From Sipunculus nudus (Eukaryota > Annelida > Sipuncula > Golfingiida > Sipunculidae), in contig CM049316.1 in the NCBI GenBank assembly GCA_026874595.1, positions 55,685,676 through 55,749,675 of the forward strand: a stretch of 64,000 nt of DNA, given 5' to 3'. The position numbers and the translations under genes are program-made. The notes beneath the pieces are model-generated. The model saw only the letters and a list, made by a program, of their open reading frames with translations. It searched no databases and was not told the DNA's origin. Shown one piece after another: positions 50,001-58,372 of this stretch. Numbering within the stretch: position 1 is the first letter of the stretch; each line of letters begins with the position of its first letter.

Positions 50001-53000
50001 TCATTGAAAGAAAACTAAACAAAGCCTTGTACATCAGCACTAATATAACACTGCCAGTTTTAATACATATACGGCATAACTGTGAATATCTGAATGATTT
50101 GGGGGACATAAAACTTGTTCAGATATTTTAGGTTAGGGATATGCGAGGTTCACCATTTTATTCAGTATGTATACTCTTACTTCAGGTACATGTGAGCTAA
50201 TGCCAGGCACGTTAACTAATCAGAACATTTTTTTCTAAATCTTATATTTATATAAAAATAACCATTTACAATAATTGTTATCTATTTTAAAAGAAAATAA
50301 GCAACTTTTTGTGTATACATACATTTTGCAAGGATAGCATTTTTATTTAATAAATTGACAGTTTTGGTCAAAGCCACCATAATGAATGTCTGCACACAGC
50401 ACACTTGTATTAAACTAACTGGTGTCGCCATCTACAGGAAATAACGCAAACAATTGTACATGTATATACTTGTGTGACATCACTGCATTATATTAAACAC
50501 AATGCATTTGAAGATCTTAAGCTGCTTAATTACCACAGGTGTAGATCATTGATATGAACTCTTACCAAATTTTGAGTGAGTTTACCAAAGGAGAGGCACA
50601 AAGAAACACTCATAGAAAGACCAAAACAAGGGTGACAGTATTACGTCAGTACAGTTACAGGTGATCTGAACCATGACTGCTTAGCTGCTATAACTCTCAA
50701 GAACGGATGTAGGTCAAAAGCCCCCCCCCGGTGAAAAGCCCCCCCGGTATTAAGCCCCCCCGGACAAAAGCCCCCCCGGTCAAAAGCCCCCCTACCTTAA
50801 TGATAAAGAGGACAAAAGCCCCCCTCCAATATATTTATATCTGTATCTATGAATATATAATGTAAATACAAACAATGTGTGTTATCTCATATAATTATTT
50901 AATTACATTCAAAATTCATACTTACAATATATCTTATAGTTAACAATAGTAATATCAATCTATACTTTACATAATCACCTGACCCATACTAGTAAATTGT
51001 TATTCAAGACTTTTTTGGGGGGGGGGGGGGGGCTTTTGTCCTCTTTATCATTAAGGTAGGGGGGCTTTTGACCGGGGGGGCTTTTGTCCGGGGGGGCTTT
51101 TGTCCGTACCCCCTCAAGAACATATAAGCTGTATTACATACACATATTATGTTATGCCTGTGTTATTTTTCACGGACAAGTGAGCTCCAGTCCACCAGTT
51201 ATCCTAAGAGTCACATTCAGGAATTTGAAAAAAAAATACATTTTCTGAATGTTGTATTTCTACTTTTCGGTTAATGAAGGTGAATTTCAGTTCCTCAATT
51301 TATATTTCGGACAAACAGATTTTCTGAAAAAGGAGATACAGAAATTTGAGGTTCTACTGTACTTTGTACATGAAAAGTAATACAGCACACTTTATTCCAT
51401 ACCACAAACAGTTAAACTTCAGTTTAACTGAAGTTCATCATTGTCATACAGAAATTTTGACAAAACATTTCAACTCTTCAAGCCTCCTTTCAGGCTTGGG
51501 TCAAGTACATGTACTTGTATTTGGTACTTGTACTCAAGTACAAAATTTTCAGTACTTGGCCTGTACTTGTACTTGGTACTTTTTACCAAGTACAGTACTT
51601 GTACTGTACTTGTACTTGAAAAATCAAGCACACTTCAAGTACTAGTCAAGTACATGTTTTTTTTTTATTATTTTGAATACAGAGCATATGGATTGATGGA
51701 TGTGAGACAAGATATACATGTCACAATAATAATAGCCTACACTATTTAACATCAAACATGCCTCTGTTTATCCATGGTTTACTAATAAAGGTCAGATTGT
51801 GCCAGGTAACTTATTTGGCTGTGACCTACTCTGTCCAATACTCTTATGTAATTAGCACCAGTGGTCACCAGCAGTATGGCAGCTGGCCCATGCTTGCCTC
51901 CACAACAGGCACATCCTGGGGAATTACTGGACAAGAATTGAGTCTGATCAACATTATTTGCTGATATGCTTCATGATCAAGGGGCTCACAGGAAGTAATA
52001 GAAAGTAATATGTACTACTCTATTACTTTGCCTTCTGTTTCTATTACTATTACAGCTCAAATTTTTGAGTCTATTACTATTACTATTTTTATTACTATTA
52101 CATGGGAAAAGCTCTAATAATCTATCCTCAGACCTGATAATATGAACAGCTTGTGGAAACACTACCTACTTAATAGTTCTGCTGAGTAAGTTTGTCCCAG
52201 GTAACATCTGCTCATGCACCAGGCTTATTAGCCGTGGTAACTGAGAAGGTCAGGTTTGTATTAGTGGTGCGAGTCGGTTCCTTTTTCATAATTGATCAAC
52301 AGTTTAAGCAAACCGATCGATGATCGATTAATAATCGGTTCAGGCAAATATAAAGAAATATGCAATTATCTGTGAAACTGTACTTTCTTAACCCAGCCCA
52401 CATGTCTTAGTAATTCTACCTAAAGAAAATAAGTTTTGTACTTGACCCAAGCCTGCCTCCTTTGATATTTGTTACTACTTACCTTGTTTGAACTCCAGCT
52501 TGTAGACTGTCCATTGTTTCTTCTTAGAATTATTACGTGTATCTGAAACCAGGGTCCAAGAACAGAAGTGAATGGTTTGCACACAACATAAACTAAAAAT
52601 GAAACACCATTTATGGTTTGGTTTTTACTGTTGAAAACCTATTTCTTACATTACACTGTAAAATACTCTAAACAACTGCAGTTCATACTTATACAGGTTA
52701 AGTGACATTCCACAATTATTTAATAGTATCAAAGCGTATCCTGTCATTAATTTACAGATTAATATCTGTTCTTACAAATGAGTGTACTATAAACTATTCA
52801 GAGTTATTGCCTAAATTTTGATATACAGTGATATCAGTTGACCATATGAGAGATCCCTCTTGCAGGCTGGCAATATAATGCTTGAAAGCTTTCTTGCCTC
52901 CAGTTGGTTTCTAACTGATGTTAATCTAATATATAGTTTAGCTTCTGAATGTATTAGATAATCTGAACCTGCCGTTCAATACTGACATAACAGTTAAAAT

Positions 53001-56000
53001 ATTACTGTAACAGAGTAACCAATGACAGCATTGACACAACACTGAGAAATGAGAATCTGCACCGTTAAGATGTGATCGTCCTATATTGTGTGAAACCTAT
53101 TTGTTACAAAACCCAGGGGAACATATATACTGACTAACTATCAGGGCTATGACAAACAATTAATAATGATGCAATAAATAAATAATACTCACATAGAAGA
53201 TCTAAATGACCAATCTGTGCAACTGAGGTGCCTGTTTTCTGTAATATGAAGAATGGACATTATAATTTGAGAAAACAACAATACTACATACAACTTGAAG
53301 ACAACAATCTTCAATCCAGGTTCCAGTGTGTGCATGTTTTATCCAATACCTGGGCAAAACCCAGTTTTCACACGGGTAAAACCTGGGTTGGGTAACAAAG
53401 TTTTTACCTAAGTTTTCCCCAGGATTCTTGGGTTTTACCCCTAATTCCTTTTGATTAGAGTGATAACTGATGTGCTCTGCACAGTCAAATATGAGTTGAA
53501 GTGTGAGTGTAAATGGCTTCTTTTAGACAGGGGAGATGTGGTCAGAGCCACTTGGTTAGCTACCTATTTTAATAAAATGTGTGTATAACTTCTACTGATC
53601 AGTCCAAAAGAAGCAAGACTGGGGTCCTTGTTGGTAATTTAAGCAAATAAACATGGGAAAAGGCTAAGGTAATTAACCAAACAACAGCCTTGTTAAAAAA
53701 GGAGGAAAACCTTGATAAAATACTGGGTTGAGTAAAATAGGGTCTTTGAACATGTGGCCTATAGGCCATGATGCTCAGCTGAAACTGTCACACTACTTAG
53801 TCTTAAGGCCATAGAACATAAATGTAGGTCATGAATGACCTAATATGGGATTTCCAAGGAGAGTTTACCAGAACATGGGTGAGATTCTTGGCGTTGCTAT
53901 GAGAGTTGGTTGTAGTTGCCTGTCCAAGGTTGGTGGTTTTCTCCAGGTTCTCCAGTTTCCTCCACCTGTACAGACTATTGAATGCCATCATCTGAGCCAT
54001 CCACAGTGCCTCATATTAGTTATTACAACTAGTTGTACAATCCATGTAAAATAAATGAAGTTTAAGTTTAACATGTGTGTATTTAATAAGTTTTAACATC
54101 CTGGTTCTAATGTTTAAACAATTTATGCCCTGCTACATATCAGACTGATAGTCGTCTGTCAATCTCAACAAGAGCCCCAGGGGTCTCAAATGCACACTGT
54201 GCATAAATGGTAACAATGATAAAAATACAGTGAAACTGCAAAATGCAGTATGCTGCAATCCAGGAGAAGTGTTACCTATAACTTAAATGTGCATTCATTA
54301 AGAAAAACTAAAATATATGATTTTAGCTCACAGGAAACAGGTCAAAATAAGTGGCCCCACCTGTATTTCACACACTCATCCAAGACTGTTGATCAATATG
54401 TGGTCATGGACAATACATCTTAATAATTCTTACAAGCAAACACTGCCACGAGGAAGGAAGTATAAAGTCTACAGAAGTGGCATTGCCTGCAGCTTACACT
54501 GAAATAACAGTCAAAGTAAAAATATACCCTTACAATCTGGTGCTAACAGCCCAAGCAGTTCCATTGATATTCAGTAGCAGACAAACATACACTTGAAAGT
54601 GTCAAAATTTGTGATAAGGTAAATTCAAGGGTTCCTTAAAGAAAACCATTTTTAAATAATTCGACTCAATTTACTCTCATTCTGCCAAAATGGCTTTAAA
54701 ATATTCAGATCCCCCCCCCCCGAGAACTTCTTGGGTTTTACGGTAATGATTCATATCTCTTTCATGAATATATGATGCCTTTGCTCCATAACTACAAACA
54801 ATATATGTCACAATGACCTATTTGAGGCAACAGAGGACCTATTTGAGGCAACAAAGGACCTATTTAAGGCAGTTGGCGTGTGAACTTGGCAGCTAGTTTG
54901 TAAAACAAACTGGGCCTTGACGTAATAATTTGTGCCCTGTTCATGACATTGATAGACAATGGCTTCTGGAGTTTCTGCTCAATAACTTGAAGAGTATAGG
55001 TCACAGTGACACAGTGACCTAGTTTTCTGGCTCTCCATAGGCTCTGTTGGGAGCTGTGAATTTTGAACTTCTTAGGTCTTGGAGTAACTATTTGTTTCTT
55101 GTTGATGAAGTATTATGGCTTTTGGATTTTTCACTCAATAACTCATGGAATATAGGCCACAGTGACCTACTTTTTGGTTTCCACAGAGAAGCTATCTGGA
55201 TCAGTTAGGGTATTAAGTTTGAAGTACCTGGGTATTTCAGTAACATTTTATGTTCTGTTAATAGACTGATGGATGGTTATTTACCATACTTTTGAGAATA
55301 TAGGTCACAATAACTTACTTTTTGGTAAACAGAGAGAACCTGTCAGGCCCTGTTGGCATGTGAAGTTTGAACATACCCTAGACCTTCAGATGAAGTAGAC
55401 ACCGGGCTTGGGTGACATAAGAAAAAAACTAGAATGGCTCTGTTTTTGTAGCACAAAAACAGAAATATGCCCCCCCCCCCGGGTATTGGTCATACCAAAA
55501 CATTAGGGGTAAAATTTGCACTATCTCAAAACAATGATTCTAAATTTCAGCAGATTTGACTTTGAAGGTTGAAGTCACAGCTTTTCAAACACCAATGAGA
55601 TTATGGCAGAAAGAACTGGTGTGTCAAATTTGAAGAAAGAATCTTCAGTACTTCCAAAGTTATGGGGGTCCCAATAATCCTAGAATTGCATAAATTTGAC
55701 CTTGAAGATCAAGGTTAAGGTCACCAGTTTTGAACTACTCTGAGATTTTGGTTAGAACTATGAGTGTTTGAAATTTTGGAGGAAAATATGCAGCTCTTCA
55801 AAAGTTATCACCTTCACAAGACAAAACTATCCTTCTGCCAATTTGACCTTGAAGATCCTGGCCAAGGTCACTGGGTTTCAAACTTGTCCCAGAACTTAGT
55901 AGGAACAATAGGTGTACCAAATTTGAGGACAAAATGATAAACACTTCAAAAGTTATAAGGTTCACAAGAAATTCACATTTTGGCAGATTGACCTTGAAGA

Positions 56001-57876
56001 TGAATTTCAAGGTCAAAGGGTTTCGAAACTGTGCGAGACTTTGGAATGAACAATGAGTGTTTAAAATTTGGAGGATAATAAACAGCCCTTCAAAATTTAT
56101 CATGTTCAAAAAATATCCTACAGATAACCCCAACGAGAAGACAGAATATGGCACTAAAATGTCTTCCATGGAGGGGGGGGAGGGGGTGACATGAAAATAA
56201 ATGACGAGAAACATGTGATACTGCCCTGTCACATAGATACAAACCAAAATGGAACTCTGCAGATGTATAGACTTAGGTTAGGAATAAGGCAAGTCAGCAT
56301 TAAAAAAGTGACCCATGGGTCATGACCCTCTGCTGAAATGGATACAGGTGATGCATGTATTAATTATTGATGTTATCTGGTTAAAAATATTTGTGATGGA
56401 ATCTTGAACAATAGGTAGTATGACTTCCAGAGTGCTCAAAACCATGTTTTTTTGCCCATATTCCTTATAAAAAATAGGTAACAGCAAAAAATTTTACTAG
56501 GATCTTCCCAGATGCTAGGTTAGAGGTTTTGACATCAAACTGCTTTGATGTGTGTCCATCTGACTTCTAGGGTACCCAAACCATGATGTTTCACACAGCG
56601 CACAGAATATAGGTCATGGTGACCAGATTTTATGTTTCCAAGGACATTTATCCATGACCTCCCTGAATGTCACATTACATGAATTTTAGGCCAAATTGAT
56701 ACAATTTGTGCTCTGTCTGACTCTCTGGGTGCCCAATATCATGTTTTCTTACAGCAGCTCGCAGAAAATAGGTCACCATGACCTAATTTCAGGTTTCCAG
56801 GAGGTTTGCCTAGGACCTTCCTGGATTTAAATAATAAGTTTCTAGGTCTAATGTTATGGTTTCTGCCCTGTTATTGTCCGGACTGCTTCATTTGAAGGTC
56901 TCAAAAATAGAGAAATTAATGTGTAAAAATTAGAAAGAAATTCAGGTGGCACCATTAGTCTTCAGGAATTGATGTAACACTAATAACTATGACTATTGGA
57001 TCAATATGCATGGAAAGTATCATGGCAATCAATGCATTAGTTATTGAGATAATGTAGCTTTAGTATCAAATTTAATTATTCTAGGGGTATTTTTAGCCCA
57101 ATAGCTCAGAGTCAGAGGATAAGGTCAAAGTGATCTAATTTAAGGTTTTTTTTCAAAATTTTTAGGATTTTTTTATGGATCTCCATGGGTTTTCAGTTAG
57201 AAGTTTCTGGATCCAGTGGTTACGATTTGTGCCCTATTAACAGATGGACAGGCCACCTGACAGATGGACAGACCGGCAGACTGTGGACAAACAGTGATTG
57301 CTATAACTCAGATTACTTTCTGTCAGCTGAGCTGAAAAATGGAGGCAGGGACCTCCACCCAAAAAATGTGAAAAATTCTAGGTCCAACAATAACAGTTTG
57401 TGCTGTGTTTATGGGCGGACAGATGGACATCAAATGATTGCTATATATCTCAGATGACTATCATCAGTAGTGCTAAAATTATTGCACAAAAATATGCGCA
57501 TGAATTCTGGGGTTAGGTTTGATGCCTCACTGAATAAATTTTACTTTAAAATTATCTGAAATTTTATTTTTTTTAACTGAATAATAAATACAGAAATGTA
57601 TATATAAAATACAGGTACATACGAAAATCTAGACTTTTCAGATACTTAACACATAACAGTGAAAACTAAATATGATGATGACAATGATATATTTTCAGGA
57701 AATTATCAAACCTTGGCACAGGACACTACTCTCCTGGTGATTTCTTTCTTGCTTCTGTTGCCTGCTAATATTCTGTCAAGATCGGTCTCTTCAAACATCT
57801 CCCACTCCCGCAAGTAAGTTAGGATTTCATCCCTCTTGAATCTGCCTAAAACCTTCCTTAACAGGTCCTCTTCCAT
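34824..57876 (-). CDS. CENPN: Centromere protein N (CENP-N), complete in 9 exons
   Basis: Exons 57876-57712, 53238-53193, 52542-52483, 48915-48839, 44661-44491, 39065-38964, 38367-38307, 37684-37563 and 35066-34824 join in frame to 348 codons; human CENP-N is about 340. All borders are GT-AG. The start MEEDLLRKVLGRFKRDEIL, the KTGTSVAQIGHLDLLY block, ALWVRLHVHD with TYLILYPGQP, and the end YGPSTQPALEKVTYK joined to METKYK are collinear with vertebrate CENP-N. In known biology the N-terminal pyrin-like and CENP-N/L-homology domains bind the CENP-A nucleosome, and the C-terminal part pairs with CENP-L in the constitutive centromere-associated network. Basic residues crowd the first 15 positions, as expected for the nucleosome-binding face. 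The first intron and several others exceed 3 kb and are full of repeats. The gene is head to head with CMC2. Confidence 0.95.
35243..36830 (+). repeat. 278-bp tandem array, five units, with GGTGGCGCCACC palindromes
   Basis: TGGTTGCAGGTGG recurs at 35571, 35849, 36127, 36405 and 36682. Each unit holds two GGTG(G)NGCCACC palindromes about 130 bp apart with different flanks, so the 278-bp unit is probably an old dimer. The head (AACTAGAATG...ACAAAAACAGATATATGTCCCC) matches that of the element at 55433. No tail hairpin is seen. Short open frames recur once per unit only because of the repetition. It lies in CENPN intron 8. Confidence 0.85.
36831..37562. other. CENPN intron 8, remainder
   Basis: AT-rich, no recognisable feature. 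Confidence 0.45.
37563..37684 (-). CDS. CENPN: CENPN exon 8
   Basis: 122 nt between TTTCAG and GTGAGT. Charged helix DEKIHDEFQQIKRQREETLL followed by DHYGPSTQPALEKVTYK. Confidence 0.92.
37751..38174. repeat. 21-bp minisatellite, about 20 copies
   Basis: Units of the form GTTTGATGTATTATATCATGA repeat at 21 bp. TGATGTATTATATCA is nearly self-complementary. The unit is a multiple of three and lacks stops in several frames, so it creates long but meaningless reading frames rich in MYYIMSL. It lies in CENPN intron 7, beginning about 65 bp from the exon 8 acceptor. Confidence 0.92.
38307..38367 (-). CDS. CENPN: CENPN exon 7
   Basis: 61 nt, lysine-rich (EKAKANKKGNAISAHKRKL), in the part that is variable between CENP-N orthologues. 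Phase +1 out fits exon 8. Acceptor TTTTCAG, donor GTACAG. Confidence 0.8.
38964..39065 (-). CDS. CENPN: CENPN exon 6
   Basis: 34 codons in phase 0, between TTTCAG and GTAAGT. Encodes AVIKCLGCSKGEELALTGH and SLAQLALNWL. Confidence 0.92.
39255..39393 (+). repeat. Repeat family B, 3' fragment
   Basis: Carries TTTTTGAGATAGTATGGGTTAA and ends with CACCATCGCATTAACTCAC then CTAAAAA, as at 27230-27320. Confidence 0.55.
39430..39735 (+). mobile_element. tRNA-derived SINE
   Basis: A-box-like TGTAGCCCATTGTTTAAGG followed by B-box-like GGTCCCTGGTTCAAAT, then a non-tRNA body with CCTGTGCAAATAAAACCTG. Body pieces recur at 32775-33350 and 33835-33900. Confidence 0.65.
40240..40990 (+). repeat. Tandem-core element, diverged, tail hairpin present
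   Basis: Contains GACCTCCAT and AAGTTTGAAC.TTCTGGGTCCAG blocks and ends near 40955-40985 with GACGTTTTGTCAGCTGAGCTG then AAAAAA, the tail type of 30715. Non-coding. Confidence 0.5.
40990..43030. other. CENPN intron 5, mostly unannotated
   Basis: Includes a solitary head hairpin (GGGACCCATGGGTCACGGCGCTCAGCTGA type, 41158-41215), a 69-bp duplication (listed) and a G-rich tract near 42840-42870. No gene seen. Confidence 0.45.
42172..42300. repeat. Direct duplication of 69 bp
   Basis: AAGTTAAAATATTAGAATTG occurs at 42172 and 42241 with matching downstream sequence. Confidence 0.8.
43030..44403 (+). repeat. Tandem-core element, two units of about 665 bp, ACGG microsatellite and tail hairpin
   Basis: CCTTATGTATA(T/C)ATGCTGTG recurs at about 43060 and 43725. 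The core ends with TAGGAGATTTTGGGGACATC near 43529 and 44210. An ACGG/ACAG run at 44288-44345 follows, then the tail hairpin at 44369-44397 and AAAA. A 99-codon minus-strand frame inside is not conserved in the other unit. Confidence 0.8.
44491..44661 (-). CDS. CENPN: CENPN exon 5
   Basis: 57 codons, phase 0 to 0, between ACTCAG and GTAAGT. Encodes GALWVRLHVHDKSED and TTYLILYPGQPFLMASKMK, the central beta-sheet-rich part of CENP-N. Confidence 0.95.
44757..45265 (+). repeat. Tandem-core element, two units of about 155 bp
   Basis: Head AACAAGA followed by the hairpin GCACC/GGTGC around ACAAG. Two cores with GACCT(G/A)ATTAAATAT and AAACTTA.GC.AGA follow, then ATACCATAATACG. The same family is at 3555-3870. 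Confidence 0.7.
45645..48665 (+). repeat. Tandem-core element interrupted by another
   Basis: Head AACAAG plus GGCCCATGGGCC palindrome and ...CTCTGCTG. Core units have ATAGGTCAC.ATGACCTAATTTCA, GATTCTAGG(C/T)C and TTTGTGCCCTGTCTG. The same element without the interruption is at 56300-57345. It resumes at about 48135 and ends in a decayed tail near 48620-48650. Confidence 0.75.
46597..48135 (+). repeat. Nested tandem-core element with CCTTTGACC units
   Basis: Head AACTAGA, then a GGCACC/GGTGCC hairpin, GTATCCCC and a C run. About six cores (46775-47480) carry TGACCTTTGACCT or close variants. The tail at about 48105-48132 has arms GTATCCC and GGGGATAC. The flanking repeat is contiguous once this segment is removed. 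Confidence 0.75.
48839..48915 (-). CDS. CENPN: CENPN exon 4
   Basis: 77 nt between TTTCAG and GTGAGT, ending in phase 0. Encodes EKVTDPSVTAFGSQLKKEI and YYKT. Confidence 0.92.
49850..49987 (-). mobile_element. tRNA-derived SINE fragment
   Basis: On the minus strand GTGGCTCAGGGGTAGAGC is an excellent tRNA A box, and GGTTGTGAATTCAAGTC, some 30 nt on, resembles a B box. The would-be acceptor stem does not pair, so it is not a tRNA gene. Confidence 0.6.
50705..51112. mobile_element. Foldback element with G7-run inverted repeats
   Basis: The left arm (50712-50826) is made of AAAAGCCCCCCC blocks separated by GGTC, GGAC or GGTATT. The right arm (51011-51109) is its reverse complement, sharing also the unique ACCTTAATGATAAAGAGG spacer. 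The 180-bp loop is plain AT-rich DNA. Both sides are flanked by the 9-bp direct repeat CTCAAGAAC (50696-50704 and 51113-51121), a target duplication. No coding capacity. It sits in CENPN intron 3. Confidence 0.88.
51491..52455. mobile_element. hAT-like non-autonomous element with GTACTTG clusters (965 bp)
   Basis: Ends CAGGCTTGGGTCAAGTACA and its reverse complement, with perfect 8-bp duplications CCTCCTTT (51483-51490 and 52456-52463). About a dozen GTACTTG/CAAGTAC copies fill the left 170 bp, and TATTAC units cluster at 52000-52110. Around 52262-52342 is sequence like the TAGTGGTG elements at 3.2 and 14.0 kb. No transposase. The right end is within about 20 bp of the CENPN exon 3 donor. Confidence 0.88.
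52483..52542 (-). CDS. CENPN: CENPN exon 3
   Basis: 60 nt between TTTCAG and GTAAGT. Encodes TRNNSKKKQWTVYKLEFKQ. Confidence 0.92.
53193..53238 (-). CDS. CENPN: CENPN exon 2
   Basis: 46 nt between TTACAG and GTGAGT. Encodes KTGTSVAQIGHLDLL. Confidence 0.9.
53748..55400 (+). repeat. Cluster of diverged tandem-core pieces
   Basis: Heads with a palindrome at 53748 (GTGGCCTATAGGCCATG) and at 54165 (AACAAGAGCCCCAGGGG). At 54780-55390 units carry ATAGGTCACAGTGACCTA and CCTGTTAATAGAC-type blocks. 53310-53740 has GGGTAAAACC/GGGTTTTACCC in opposite orientations and may be a further element. Non-coding, in CENPN intron 1. Confidence 0.5.
55433..56280 (+). repeat. Tandem-core element with a 10-bp head hairpin
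   Basis: Head AACTAGAATG followed by CTGTTTTTGT/ACAAAAACAG around AGC, then ATATGCCCC and a C run. About five cores of 135-150 bp carry TTTGACCTTGAAGAT.AAGGT and TTCAAAAGTTAT. A 149-codon minus-strand frame over the cores is a by-product of the repeats. Confidence 0.7.
56300..57345 (+). repeat. Tandem-core element, uninterrupted copy
   Basis: Head AAGTGACCCATGGGTCATGACCCTC, cores as in 45645-48665, a CAGGTGGCACCATTAGTC block at 56943 and the tail at about 57304-57332 followed by AAAAA. A further short tail-bearing piece runs to about 57478. Confidence 0.75.
57712..57876 (-). CDS. CENPN: CENPN exon 1 (coding)
   Basis: Codons 1-55, MEEDLLRKVLGRFKRDEIL to VVSCAK, ending at a GTTTGA donor. This is the pyrin-like CENP-A-binding domain. 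Confidence 0.92.
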
Positions 57877-58138
57877 TCTGAGTTTTCTGTGAGCACTTCA
57901 ATCGAATCTTCAAGTCATTACTTTGATATTATTTGACAGACAGTTGACAGTGTGCAGCAGTTCATTCAGTCCACACACAAAAGTTGAATCTGTTTGGCTC
58001 ACCGCTCCGGAGTGAACTACATCACATATCGTGACGTATTACACAGAGTTCCCCTATGACCGCATGTTGACCTCTGATGGGAATCCCCCGATCACGTTCA
58101 GTTGTCATCCTCATCTCACCTCGTCAAACACAACTCAG
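57877..58138. promoter_or_regulatory. Bidirectional CENPN/CMC2 promoter and CMC2 untranslated first exon
   Basis: About 260 bp from the CENPN ATG to a CAG|GTGAAA donor at 58138 that would suit an untranslated CMC2 exon 1, since the CMC2 start codon lies 8 nt after an AG acceptor at 61239. The stretch has more CpG than its surroundings and a CRE-like GTGACGTATTAC near 58030. Position of the start sites is inferred. Confidence 0.55.
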
Positions 58139-58372
58139 GTGAAATGCTGTTACTTTTTTCCCTACTGCATATCATTTATACTATAAATTAAGGATTTATA
58201 AGACAGATATTTGTCAGTAAAATTTTCTGAGGAGTATCAGCTTGTGAAAATGCGCGACATTGTACATTCTGAAAAATAAAATTAAACAGAGGTCTATCTT
58301 AACCTTGGTGATAAAATTTACGTGTTATGTAAGTAAAGCCATAGCCATAGGCATAGCAGAGTTGCTAAAATT

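Larger units (their letters stand above)
48670..50690. other. CENPN intron 3/4 sequence flanking exon 4
   Basis: AT-rich; a C run near 49796-49807 and a SINE head (listed). Nothing else recognised. Confidence 0.45.

Noticed and set aside
55798-56247. 149-codon minus-strand frame
   Set aside because: Spans several tandem repeat units in a CENPN intron; hydrophobic low-information sequence repeating with the units.
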